From an uncultured bacterium (GTDB lineage Bacteria; Bacteroidota; Bacteroidia; Bacteroidales; Muribaculaceae), in assembly GCA_905214715.1 (NCBI GenBank), contig CAJMMT010000002.1, positions 62,001-126,000 of the forward strand: a DNA stretch of 64,000 nucleotides, in the 5' to 3' direction. The notes under the pieces were generated by a model. That model was not told the origin of the DNA. It did not search any database and was given only the letters and a program-made list of their open reading frames with translations. Positions 33,893 through 41,244 of the stretch are shown in pieces (the first letter of the stretch is position 1; each line of letters opens with the position of its first letter). The translations under genes and the position numbers were made by a program.

Positions 33893-35167
33893 ATGATACA
33901 ATCACTTGATGTAATCCTTTGGGATAGGAAGGCCGGTACCCTCGTTTTGTCCAAAACGGGATACAAGGAGCAGATATGCTTTTATTTTAATCCTGATTTC
34001 GTAAAAAGCGGACTTGATATCGCACCTCTAAGAGCATCGGTTTCAGGCGTGGCAGCCAGACAAGGGTTACCCATATATCCTGATGACGACAAGATATTTA
34101 AAGGCTTACCTTCTTTTATCGCCGATTCAATGCCTGATCATTGGGGCAATACAGTATTTAACGAATGGGCAAAAATAAATGGTATCAAGAGAAAAGATAT
34201 ATCGGCTCTTGACATATTGGCTTACATCGGACGGCGAGGAATGGGAGCACTGGAATTTGTACCTCCCACATCGGAAGGACTGGAGACCCCATTTAAAGTA
34301 CAGATTGAGCGACTCTCTATCCTTGCACAGAAAGTGATGGACGATGCTAAAAGTTTCCACACTACGCTTAGTCCTTCTCTTGCCATAGAGTCTCTTTTTA
34401 AAGTGGGTACATCGGCAGGAGGCCGTAGGCCGAAAGCTGTCATAAACCTGAATACCGAGACTCAAGAGTGCTATTCGGGACAGGTCGCCACGCCCGTACC
34501 GGGATTTACCCCTATGATCATAAAGTTTGATGAGCATGGAGACATGCCATCTGCAATGATTGAATACAGTTATTTTCTGATGGCCTCCGCTGCCGGATTG
34601 AAAATGATGCCATGCCGTCTACTTTCATGCGGAAAAGAATCCCATTTCCTGACTGAAAGATTCGATCGCCGCGGTACTGAAAAATTACATGTCCAGACAT
34701 TGGCCGCCATGTCTCCCCTGTCATCTTCTTATGAAGATTTGTTTACAACGGCGCAACGAATCGGAATACCACCTGAAGAAATACAGATGTTATTCCGACA
34801 GATGGTCTTGAATATCCTTGCAGCAAATGTAGACGATCATAATAAGAACTTCAGTTTTCTGATGACGCAATCGGGAGAATGGCATATTTCACCTGCTTAC
34901 GACTTCACTTTTACTGTTGACACTTCGGCACCGTACTACATAAATCGCCACAGCATGTCTGTCAACGGTACAAATCAAGGAATAACCAGAGACGATTTGC
35001 TGTCAGTCGCAAAACAGTTCAATATAAAAAGAGCCTGTACTATTATTGATCGTTCGATAGAAACAGTGACCGAATACCGCAAATATGCCGTTGAGGCCGG
35101 TGTACCGGAACACTGGATAAAAAAGATAGAATACGAAATAGCCGACCGGGTATCGTTAATAAAATAA
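33893..35167 (+). CDS. hipA: HipA-family serine/threonine kinase toxin
   Basis: 424 residues, full length. N-terminal HipA-N domain (DVILWDRKAGTLVLSKTGYKEQICFYFNPDF...GLPSFIADSMPDHWGNTVFNEW). Kinase core: KVGTSAGGRRPKAVI matches the Gly-rich, ejectable P-loop region; the catalytic loop ANVDDHNKNFSFL carries the Asp and Asn; ISPAYDFTFTV is the metal-binding DFG equivalent. HipA kinases arrest growth by phosphorylating proteins such as GltX; the target here is unknown. All catalytic residues look intact. Confidence 0.92.
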   Translation: MIQSLDVILWDRKAGTLVLSKTGYKEQICFYFNPDFVKSGLDIAPLRASVSGVAARQGLPIYPDDDKIFKGLPSFIADSMPDHWGNTVFNEWAKINGIKRKDISALDILAYIGRRGMGALEFVPPTSEGLETPFKVQIERLSILAQKVMDDAKSFHTTLSPSLAIESLFKVGTSAGGRRPKAVINLNTETQECYSGQVATPVPGFTPMIIKFDEHGDMPSAMIEYSYFLMASAAGLKMMPCRLLSCGKESHFLTERFDRRGTEKLHVQTLAAMSPLSSSYEDLFTTAQRIGIPPEEIQMLFRQMVLNILAANVDDHNKNFSFLMTQSGEWHISPAYDFTFTVDTSAPYYINRHSMSVNGTNQGITRDDLLSVAKQFNIKRACTIIDRSIETVTEYRKYAVEAGVPEHWIKKIEYEIADRVSLIK

Positions 35168-35193
35168 CATCCTGATTCCACACCATCACATAG

Positions 35194-35222
35194 AGGAGAC
35201 GGCCCATCTCCGAGGGGTCATC
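35194..35222. repeat. palindrome-containing repeat, copy 1
   Basis: GGAGACGGCCCATCTCC followed by GAGGGGTCATCAATAA. This is the first of three copies of a GGAGACGGCCCGTCTCC palindrome with a conserved GAGGGACCATCA-like right flank (others at 36891 and 39247). It lies 28 bases after hipA. Confidence 0.85.
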
Positions 35223-35223
35223 A

Positions 35224-35314
35224 ATAAAACAATGAAGATCTCCGATGCCCTGAACGGGGAAGAGCTTTCACGATTGGCATTCCGCACCGTCCGGATCGGT
35301 GATGTCTATAAAAT
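35224..35314 (+). pseudogene. 5' fragment of the Panacea-linked toxin gene
   Basis: From about eight bases before ATG 35232 this copies the beginning of the toxin gene at 36308 (MKISDALNGEELSRLAFRTVRIGDVY, 26 codons) almost perfectly; I see one silent change in the coding part (TCA/TCG). Homology stops near 35310 and is replaced by the palindromic element. It joins repeat copy 1 directly, without an antitoxin gene. It is a remnant of a duplication or rearrangement. Confidence 0.93.
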
Positions 35315-35323
35315 TACTTGCAT

Positions 35324-35629
35324 ACTTTCCACTTCAAATCCGTTTTGATAGGAATGATGTCCGCAACACGGATTTTTTCGCCGCGCCTGAGGCGCTCGCA
35401 ACGCGGATGGAGACGGATTGGCGCGGATTCCGTTGCTTTAACCCAATTAGGTATCCTGTTGAATAAGCGGCACGCCGATCGCTTCGCGCACGGATAGGTG
35501 TGATTGAACGCGGAATCCGGCTGCGTTACGGCTACGCTGTTTCGCGAGCCATTCTTTTCACCAAATAATCCGTGGAGGACATCATTCCCTATCAGTCAAA
35601 AACATACTTATACCGGATTTAAATGGAAG
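35324..35629. mobile_element. MITE-like imperfect palindrome, about 306 bp
   Basis: Left arm CTTTCCACTTCAAATCCG...TAGGAATGATGTCC...ACGGATT and right arm, read in reverse, CTTCCATTTAAATCCG...TAGGGAATGATGTCC...ACGGATT. The GC-rich middle has further repeats (GCGGAT, GCAACG/CGTTGC). No coding capacity. Left and right arms differ by a 15-base insertion. It fills most of the gap between hipA and the next module. Boundaries are approximate. Confidence 0.6.
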
Positions 35630-35654
35630 AGCCGTGACCAACAAGGCAAAAAGA

Positions 35655-35696
35655 TTACAATTGGGTTTTACAATTGTTGGGGAATATGTATATTTG
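35655..35696 (+). promoter_or_regulatory. promoter of the Panacea toxin-antitoxin module with direct repeats
   Basis: -7 box TATATTTG at 35689-35696, 60 bases before the antitoxin ATG. Two copies of TTACAATTG at 35655 and 35668 (13-bp spacing), each containing the palindrome CAATTG, sit where the -33 region should be and may be operator sites. Confidence 0.5.
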
Positions 35697-35756
35697 TAAT
35701 TTGAATCAAACTACAAGTTAGGTTTATACGTTAGAAAAGAATAAAAATTCAAGCCA

Positions 35757-36311
35757 ATGACAGATTACAATAGAAAGAAACTTACAGAATTGGTTCTGTA
35801 TGTACTTGACAGTACCGGTGGTGTTGATTTCTATCATGCTTTCAAAATTCTCTATTTCGCCGAGATGAAGCATCTTGCCAAATGGGGCAGTAGCATTGTG
35901 CCTGATGATTTCTGTGCCTTGAAGTATGGTCCTGTTCCCACTCAACTATATGATGCGGTCAAGGAGCTCATCCATCCACGCATTACTCTTTCTAAAAAAT
36001 TGTCCGAGGTTGTTCAGTTTGCCGGAGAGGATGCTCCTAATATTCTTCTTGCAAAAAGACCGGCGGATATGAAGGTTCTCTCCAAATCCGAAATTGAAGC
36101 ATTAGACCAGTCAATCGAAGAGAACAAATCATTGACCTTCGGTCAACTTATGCGTAAGTCTCATGATATGGCATGGGATGAAGCCAATCGTCGTGCAAAT
36201 GGAACAAATGTTATTTCGCCAATCTCTATGGCAAAAGTTCTGAATGCAGATGACGCGATGCTTGAGTATATAGAAGAGCAAATGCAAATCGAAGCAACAT
36301 TAAAACAATGA
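35757..36311 (+). CDS. antitoxin with Panacea (SocA/DUF4065) domain
   Basis: 184 residues. The Panacea signature is clear: KKLTELVLYVLDSTGGVDFYHAFKILYFAEMKHLAKWGSSIVPDDFCALKYGPVPTQLYDAVKEL, an all-helical fold. Panacea domains are antitoxins that neutralise many unrelated toxins (PanA systems; SocA in Caulobacter). The C-terminal helical extension EQMQIEATLKQ overlaps the toxin start by 4 bases (ATGA), so the two are translationally coupled. Toxin specificity probably lies in regions outside the conserved core. Confidence 0.88.
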   Translation: MTDYNRKKLTELVLYVLDSTGGVDFYHAFKILYFAEMKHLAKWGSSIVPDDFCALKYGPVPTQLYDAVKELIHPRITLSKKLSEVVQFAGEDAPNILLAKRPADMKVLSKSEIEALDQSIEENKSLTFGQLMRKSHDMAWDEANRRANGTNVISPISMAKVLNADDAMLEYIEEQMQIEATLKQ

Positions 36312-36757
36312 AGATCTCCGATGCCCTGAACGGGGAAGAGCTTTCGCGATTGGCATTCCGCACCGTCCGGATCGGTGATGTCTATGAAATGAACATGACC
36401 GAGGTCAATGGAATAAAGCCGAAAACAGGCGATTCTTCACGAGACAAATATTTCATAGTGCTTGGCTTCGATACAGATGGTACTGTATACGGAGGTGTTA
36501 TTATAAATTCCCAAATCAACAGAAACCTTCCAGCGCATCTGAAAATGTACCATATGCCCATAAAGCAGGCAAAGTACCCATTTCTCAGATATGATTCTTT
36601 TGTAGATTGTGTCCGATTGAAAATAGCATATCTTAAAAAATTTAAGGAGTGGAATTACTTGGGTAAGATAGACGAATACGATATAGAACTTATTATCGGA
36701 ACAGTCAAGGAAAGTCCGGTCGAGAGCGAAGAACGCATAGCCCGATTTGGATTGTGA
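36308..36757 (+). CDS. putative MazF/PemK-like toxin paired with the Panacea antitoxin
   Basis: 149 residues. Not a standard named toxin, but the order of motifs recalls the PemK/MazF SH3-like barrel: GDVYEMNM near residue 23, a charged KPKTGDSSRDKYFIVLG strand where MazF has R-P-x-x-V, then GGVIINSQIN, and YDSFVDCVRLKIAYLKKF matching the DSFV-C-I segment. If so, it would be an endoribonuclease; this is inference from fold-like pattern only. The gene directly follows its antitoxin, and its 5' end is duplicated at 35224. Confidence 0.65.
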   Translation: MKISDALNGEELSRLAFRTVRIGDVYEMNMTEVNGIKPKTGDSSRDKYFIVLGFDTDGTVYGGVIINSQINRNLPAHLKMYHMPIKQAKYPFLRYDSFVDCVRLKIAYLKKFKEWNYLGKIDEYDIELIIGTVKESPVESEERIARFGL

Positions 36758-36926
36758 AAAGTTTTCTCTTGACGCTGTTTTGTCGTATTGTAAACATTCC
36801 ATATGTGAAGCCTCCGGGAGCGCGAAAAAACAGTCTGCGACAATCGCTTGAATTCAAAACTCACCTTACCATACAAAACCGTTCTTAAGAGGAGACGGCC
36901 CGTCTCCGAGGGACCATCATTAATAG

Positions 36927-36962
36927 AAAAAGGCAGTCCGCTCCACAGGGAATGGACTGCCT
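36927..36962 (-). terminator. terminator, shared with the BspA-like gene type
   Basis: Minus strand: GGCAGTCC...GGACTGCC stem followed by TTTTTCTATTA. It now serves the lipoprotein operon ending at 37077, but was inherited with the LRR remnant. Confidence 0.78.
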
Positions 36963-36991
36963 CATTTGTCATATTTCAGGAATCGGGATGA

Positions 36992-37052
36992 TTACTTCAC
37001 AGATATTTTCCGGACATAGCCGCCTTGACGTACTGTGAACAATACATGACGC
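36992..37052 (-). pseudogene. C-terminal remnant of a BspA-like/sorting-domain protein
   Basis: The minus-strand reading HVLFTVRQGGYVRKISVK-stop corresponds to the last residues (MFIVRQGDDVRKISVK) of the LRR protein at 39349, with the same stop position and downstream sequence. No start or upstream body is present: only about 19 codons survive. Confidence 0.82.
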
Positions 37053-37076
37053 AAGCAATTCAAGCGCTCTCTTATT

Positions 37077-37853
37077 CTACTCTAACTGCCAGAGACCTGT
37101 GTCCGCGAAATACACGAAACGATGTCGTTCCGGTTCCATATTCTCTCTATCAACAGTTACTATAGTTTCAGGAAGATTACGACATGGCCGCCCTAAAAAT
37201 CCGATATATAGCGCATACTTCAAATCATTATACCACCATTCCAAAGAATACATTGAGCCGAGCGGAACATCAAGTAGAAACGGAGACATACCGTAAGTTG
37301 CAAAGTCCGTCATATTGCCATAAGTGAGTACAGCCGTGGCATCACCATCATCTTGTTTTAATTTGGTCAGATTTCCATCGGTCCATTCCATTTCCAAAAA
37401 GTCCTCACCCCAAACATCAATACAAGTTACATGACCATCATTGTCATATTGGTATTTTATCATGCCGCTCTCTCCCTCGACATCAGTCTCTATGACCCTG
37501 TTGGCAAAATGATTTTCTCCGAAAGCAAATGTGTAGGTAGCTGTCCCCAGAGGACCAGTGCACACCATCACAGCCCGGTCGCTTTGGGGATATGAAACTG
37601 CAGCTACCGGTACAAGTTGCGTCTTTGTAATACCATTTTCATCTTGACGTTTATCAATACGTGAGACTTTCGTCACAAGTCCTTTTTCATTATACTCATA
37701 CTGATATCCTGGTAAAGGTACGATATTTTCCGCCAATGGGCAGCCACTACCATAAATTTCCTCGAAGTCTTCTTCCTTGTCGCATGAACACAACAAAAGC
37801 GCCATAAGACAAAAACACACGTACAAACGCCTGATTAAAAAAATTTGCTTCAT
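37077..37853 (-). CDS. hypothetical lipoprotein (DUF4595-like)
   Basis: 258 residues from ATG 37853; a longer frame begins with an Asn-rich stretch that is not a signal peptide and is probably not translated. The signal peptide ends in LLLCSC, a lipobox. The body contains YD-repeat-like units (YQYEYNEKGLVTKVSRID, IKYQYDNDGHVTCIDVW, MEWTDGNLTKLKQDDG), as in DUF4595 lipoproteins of Bacteroidales. Likely outer-membrane anchored; function unknown. It lies 39 bases after the barrel gene and is probably co-transcribed with it. Confidence 0.72.
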   Translation of the reverse strand: MKQIFLIRRLYVCFCLMALLLCSCDKEEDFEEIYGSGCPLAENIVPLPGYQYEYNEKGLVTKVSRIDKRQDENGITKTQLVPVAAVSYPQSDRAVMVCTGPLGTATYTFAFGENHFANRVIETDVEGESGMIKYQYDNDGHVTCIDVWGEDFLEMEWTDGNLTKLKQDDGDATAVLTYGNMTDFATYGMSPFLLDVPLGSMYSLEWWYNDLKYALYIGFLGRPCRNLPETIVTVDRENMEPERHRFVYFADTGLWQLE

Positions 37854-37892
37854 ATTGTAATTGTTATTATTGTTAAGTTTTCCCCGACACAC

Positions 37893-38702
37893 TCAAAAAC
37901 GGAATCCTGCATATAAGCGTAGAGCGGTTGTTTTCATTTTCACTCCAAAACTTTCAAAAGGATCCTGAAAATTACCATTCACATCGTAGATATCATTCAA
38001 TCTGCGCATTGCGACCTCACCATAATTCGTTGCGCCGCACCAACGGTTTTCAACTCCAATCGATATAACTTTGTAAGAGATGGAAAGACCGACACTGAAA
38101 AATGTAGCATAGTGATGATATAGCTCATGATTTTGCATCATCATTGAATATGACGGCGTTACATGGAAATATAGGCACATCTTCAATTGTTCCGCAGGAT
38201 TGAACGTCAGGGAGGGGCCGACACCCATACCTGCTTCAATCTGCATAATGCCTAAATTCACCAATCCAATTTCAGGTAGTGTCGGAGTGTTACCCGACGT
38301 CATAAAGTCTGGATACTTGGCGAAACTTATATCAATATAACTCCAATCCAACCCGAATTTCATTATTCCGGCAATTGGTTTTTTATGTAAGGAATATGTT
38401 TTCCCGATTGTCATGGCAAAGGCCAAATCACTTTTAATATCAACATGGTCGCTTTTTAACGATTGAAGGGCATATGACAGATTCAGATATCCGGAATAAC
38501 GTTTCCATACCTCATTCATACGTTTTTGAGCATCCTCATCACTTGCCTCTGTGCCGATTGCAGCAACTCGCGATGAATCTGTCTTCTTGTCGGCAGCCCC
38601 GATGTAGCCGCTAATTGAATCTGTCTTGATTTCTTGTGCCTGTGCAATCGGGATGAACAGGAACATCAGCGACATATTGATTATAATTCGTTTTATTTCC
38701 AT
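37893..38702 (-). CDS. outer-membrane beta-barrel protein
   Basis: 269 residues from ATG 38702, which opens a good signal peptide (MEIKRIIINMSLMFLFIPIAQAQ). The open frame extends 38 codons upstream, but that part repeats the RCxSC motif of the short ORF before it and is more likely leader. The mature protein has strands such as YLNLSYALQSL, SDLAFAMTIGKTY, MKFGLDWSYIDISF, FFSVGLSISYKVISIGVENRW and a final LRLYAGFRF ending in Phe, the BAM recognition pattern. Substrate unknown. First structural gene of a two-gene unit with the lipoprotein. Confidence 0.76.
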   Translation of the reverse strand: MEIKRIIINMSLMFLFIPIAQAQEIKTDSISGYIGAADKKTDSSRVAAIGTEASDEDAQKRMNEVWKRYSGYLNLSYALQSLKSDHVDIKSDLAFAMTIGKTYSLHKKPIAGIMKFGLDWSYIDISFAKYPDFMTSGNTPTLPEIGLVNLGIMQIEAGMGVGPSLTFNPAEQLKMCLYFHVTPSYSMMMQNHELYHHYATFFSVGLSISYKVISIGVENRWCGATNYGEVAMRRLNDIYDVNGNFQDPFESFGVKMKTTALRLYAGFRF

Positions 38703-38812
38703 AATTTTATCGCACCCCAACCGTCCCCATAAGGTTTTTAAATTTACAGACAATAGCGCGGAACTATAATGCCTCGTCATGATGCGAAGATGGCATGATT
38801 CACATCTATTTC

Positions 38813-39082
38813 TCATATGATTAAACTTGAAATAGGATTATTACCGGCGGCTCCAACCTCGCATGATCCACATCTGATATCAATATGACAACCGGCCGAT
38901 ATCACATATATCATACCGGATGCAATAGAATTAAGAGCTTGTCTAAATTTTAGGCAATCTCTAAACAATGGCATCAATACTGATATCCCTGAAACGCAAT
39001 GACAACAAACATGACGACCGCTAATGCGACCATCAATCAGCAAATATCTTAGGGGTACGTAAAGGAGAGATAATCGCCTCAT
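38813..39082 (-). CDS. short cysteine-containing ORF, leader copy A
   Basis: 89 residues, unknown family. The N-terminal part LLIDGRISGRHVCCHCVSGISVL and the later ASGMIYVISAGCHIDIRCGSCEV match the frame-shifted ORF at 44896-45193. A segment (PLFRDCLKFRQALNS) has no counterpart there and contains a CTAAATTTTAG palindrome at DNA level, so it looks inserted. It is weakly hydrophobic in the middle. It precedes an outer-membrane barrel and has a perfect promoter 95 bases upstream of its ATG. It could be a real small protein, a leader peptide, or a decayed gene. Confidence 0.5.
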   Translation of the reverse strand: MRRLSLLYVPLRYLLIDGRISGRHVCCHCVSGISVLMPLFRDCLKFRQALNSIASGMIYVISAGCHIDIRCGSCEVGAAGNNPISSLII

Positions 39083-39176
39083 TTATGCCAAATTAATTAT
39101 ATCAATACCAATTGAGACCACGTCAATACCGATTTTTATTGACATTATTCAGCAACAGATATCGCTAAAACAGATA

Positions 39177-39208
39177 CAAATATAAACCAAAAAACGTTAA
39201 CGGACAAA
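39177..39208 (-). promoter_or_regulatory. promoter of leader copy A and the barrel-lipoprotein unit
   Basis: Minus strand: TTTG (39208-39205), 20 nt, TATATTTG (39184-39177). A full consensus. The -7 box is 95 bases from the short ORF start, the same distance as in leader copy B. Confidence 0.82.
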
Positions 39209-39239
39209 AAAGATTCCGATACAAAACTACCAAATCCGC

Positions 39240-39345
39240 CTTAATAGGAGATGGCCCGTCTCCGAGGGACCATCAATAATAGAAAAAAGGCAGCCCGCTC
39301 CAATAGGAATGGACTGCCTCATTTGTCATCTTTCAGGAATCGGAA
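39240..39345 (-). repeat. repeat copy 3: 3' flank of the BspA-like gene
   Basis: Contains GGAGATGGCCCGTCTCC (39247-39263), GAGGGACCATCAATAATAG, and the terminator. Nearly identical to 36885-36990. In this copy the sequence is in its natural place downstream of an intact LRR gene. Confidence 0.85.
39283..39319 (-). terminator. terminator of the BspA-like gene
   Basis: Minus strand: GGCAGTCC...GGGCTGCC stem, then TTTTTTCTATTA, 30 bases after the stop codon. Confidence 0.88.
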
Positions 39346-39348
39346 TGA

Positions 39349-40758
39349 TTACTTCACCGATATTTTCCGGACATCGTCGCCCTGGCGCACTATGAACATA
39401 CCCGGTGCGAGCCGCTTCTCGTCGTCGCCGACATATAAACCGTTCATATTGTAAATCTCGACCGGCGCATCCGAACAGGAATCTGCCACCGGACTATCCA
39501 CGCCGCTGAACTCGATTTCCCGGATATTCTTGAAATACATCCACGGCGAAGTCGTTTTAGCCTTCGCAAGACCTCCGACGGCCACATTCAGTGTTGCGTT
39601 TTCATATACCTCCTCCGAAAATATCGGTTTGACAGCCTCTATCGGCTCTATAGTATTATAATTAACCTCATTAATTTTTGTACAACCGATGAAGGCACAC
39701 GAACCGATAGATATAACAGAATCAGGAATATATACAGACACAAGTGATGTACAATACTCAAACGCATAAGACTCAATTGATATGGAAGAAATGGGAATAG
39801 CCAAATCTACAAGAGAGGTACAGTCATTGAACGCACCTCGTCCGATTGATGTCACAGAATCTGGTAGATCTATAGACTCAAGAGCTGTACAGGACTCAAA
39901 CGCAAATTCTCCGATTGATATGACAGAATTAGGAATAGTGATGGAAACAAGAGATGAACATGAATTGAACGAGCCTGACCCTATTGATGTTACCGTATTA
40001 GGTATATCGACTGAAACAAGAGATGTATTACCATTGAACACATTTCGCTCTATCGATGTCATAGAATCTGGTAAATCCACAGAAACAAGAGAAGTACAAC
40101 CTTGGAAAGCAGCTTCTCCAATTGAGATCACAGAATCAGGTATATATATGGATACCAAAGACTCACAACTTCCAAATACAGAATCTCCTATTGATGTTAC
40201 AGAATCTGGAATATCTATTGATACAAGTGCTGAACAACAAGAGAATGCTGAATCCTCAATTGATGTCAAGGAATCAGGTAAATCTATGGATACAAGAGAC
40301 CAACAACCTGTAAATGCACATTCCCCGATAGATGTTACAGAATTAGGGATATCAACTGATTCAAGATCGGAACAAAAATAGAATGCATAATCTCCTATTG
40401 ATGTTACAGAAGTAGGGATATCCATCGATATAAGATTGTGGCAATCTTCAAAAGCATGATTCCCAATTGATGTCACTGAATCCGAAATATCTATCGTTCT
40501 AAGGCGATTGCAGCGTTTGAATGCATTCGGGCCTATAGCGGTAACGGTATAATCAACACTACCCTTGTTTACTTTTGATGGGACGATGAAATCCATATAT
40601 TCGGAAATGCGTTTGTTATAACCCGTCACCACCGCATATGGGGATTCACCCTCGGGCTGATAAAGTGTGAATATCAAATTATCCTGTTCAAACTCAACCT
40701 GCGAGAAGGCAGGTAAAGCCACTAAAACAGACAATAACACAAGTAAATTTTTCTTCAT
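39349..40758 (-). CDS. BspA-like leucine-rich repeat surface protein
   Basis: 469 residues with a signal peptide (MKKNLLVLLSVLVALPAFSQ). About a dozen LRR_5 repeats of 23 residues (consensus IPDSVTSIGxxAFxxCxSLVSID) span residues 88-365. The C-terminal part (VDSPVADSCSDAPVEIYNMNGLYVGDDEKRLAPGMFIVRQGDDVRKISVK) resembles the secretion-tail domain seen on Bacteroidales surface proteins. Treponema-pallidum-type LRR proteins of this kind bind host or bacterial surface components; the ligand here is unknown. A long open frame on the opposite strand is an artefact of the repeats. Confidence 0.9.
   Translation of the reverse strand: MKKNLLVLLSVLVALPAFSQVEFEQDNLIFTLYQPEGESPYAVVTGYNKRISEYMDFIVPSKVNKGSVDYTVTAIGPNAFKRCNRLRTIDISDSVTSIGNHAFEDCHNLISMDIPTSVTSIGDYAFYFCSDLESVDIPNSVTSIGECAFTGCWSLVSIDLPDSLTSIEDSAFSCCSALVSIDIPDSVTSIGDSVFGSCESLVSIYIPDSVISIGEAAFQGCTSLVSVDLPDSMTSIERNVFNGNTSLVSVDIPNTVTSIGSGSFNSCSSLVSITIPNSVISIGEFAFESCTALESIDLPDSVTSIGRGAFNDCTSLVDLAIPISSISIESYAFEYCTSLVSVYIPDSVISIGSCAFIGCTKINEVNYNTIEPIEAVKPIFSEEVYENATLNVAVGGLAKAKTTSPWMYFKNIREIEFSGVDSPVADSCSDAPVEIYNMNGLYVGDDEKRLAPGMFIVRQGDDVRKISVK
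39664..40497 (-). repeat. 69-bp coding repeats of the LRR domain
   Basis: About 12 imperfect copies of a 69-bp unit encoding the 23-residue LRR. Neighbouring copies share long identical runs, so slippage or recombination could change copy number. Boundaries are estimated from the protein. Confidence 0.8.
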
Positions 40759-40778
40759 ATAAAATATTTGGAAATATC

Positions 40779-40825
40779 ACTGTCCGCCAAACCCCTGGAA
40801 TGTAATCCAAAGCTTGGCGGACAGT
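40779..40825 (-). terminator. hairpin terminator after the small lipoprotein gene
   Basis: Perfect 12-bp stem ACTGTCCGCCAA / TTGGCGGACAGT, 15 bases past the stop of the gene at 40840. The following sequence is only moderately T-rich (GATATTTCC), so termination may be partial, letting transcripts continue into the LRR gene. Confidence 0.65.
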
Positions 40826-40839
40826 CGTATGAGATAAGG

Positions 40840-41244
40840 TTAATTCATTCGTTTAAGGTTGAAAAGACTTATGTCGTCTTCCTCACCCCAGAGATTACCA
40901 TGGACTACGAGAGTACTCCCACTGAACTCGAAGGTGCATGTCCAGTTATAGCCATCTTCAGACATCGACAGCTTGTTGCCCTGGACTGAATAAGTAAAGT
41001 CATCCCGATAGGATTCATCACTCCATTTCATCCAGCCCGTGCCGTTGTTTTCGAAACAGATTACATAATCCGCTCCCTCGCCATCGATATTCTTCTGAAT
41101 CCACTGGCCTACGATTGTGTTCTGTGCAGGTGCGGGTTCATCGTCGTCATCCTTATCGCCACATGAAACAGTCACCAAACTTAATGTAGCGATAAGCATC
41201 AACATCAGATACTTTTGAAATTTCACCATTTTCTTAGAATTCAT
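40840..41244 (-). CDS. small lipoprotein, lipocalin-like
   Basis: 134 residues; the signal peptide (YLMLMLIATLSLVTVSCGDKDDDDE) has a lipobox ending in Cys and an acidic linker typical of exported Bacteroidota lipoproteins. The body NTIVGQWIQKNIDGEGADYVICFENNGTGWMKW...FTYSVQGNKLSM fits the lipocalin-like domain common in this order. Start is ATG 41244, overlapping the barrel gene by 11 bases; a second ATG five codons on is also possible. Function unknown. Confidence 0.72.
   Translation of the reverse strand: MNSKKMVKFQKYLMLMLIATLSLVTVSCGDKDDDDEPAPAQNTIVGQWIQKNIDGEGADYVICFENNGTGWMKWSDESYRDDFTYSVQGNKLSMSEDGYNWTCTFEFSGSTLVVHGNLWGEEDDISLFNLKRMN

Larger units (their letters stand above)
36885..37052 (-). 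repeat. repeat copy 2: 3' end and terminator of a lost LRR gene
   Basis: About 165 bp nearly identical to 39240-39410, the 3' end of the BspA-like gene. It contains the palindrome GGAGACGGCCCGTCTCC (36891-36907), a terminator (36927-36962) and a protein-coding remnant. The rest of 36758-37076 holds nothing I recognise. Confidence 0.85.

Noticed and set aside
32683..36910. Integron cassette array, with toxin-antitoxin modules as cassettes and the short palindromes as attC sites
   Set aside because: No integrase, no R'/R'' core sites (GTTRRRY), and the palindrome is traced to the 3' flank of an LRR gene in two of three copies.
39782..40381. 199-codon open frame antisense to the LRR gene, with a repetitive IDVTESG pattern
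   Set aside because: It mirrors the 69-bp LRR repeats of the minus-strand gene, has no signal peptide or known domain, and starts inside a repeat.
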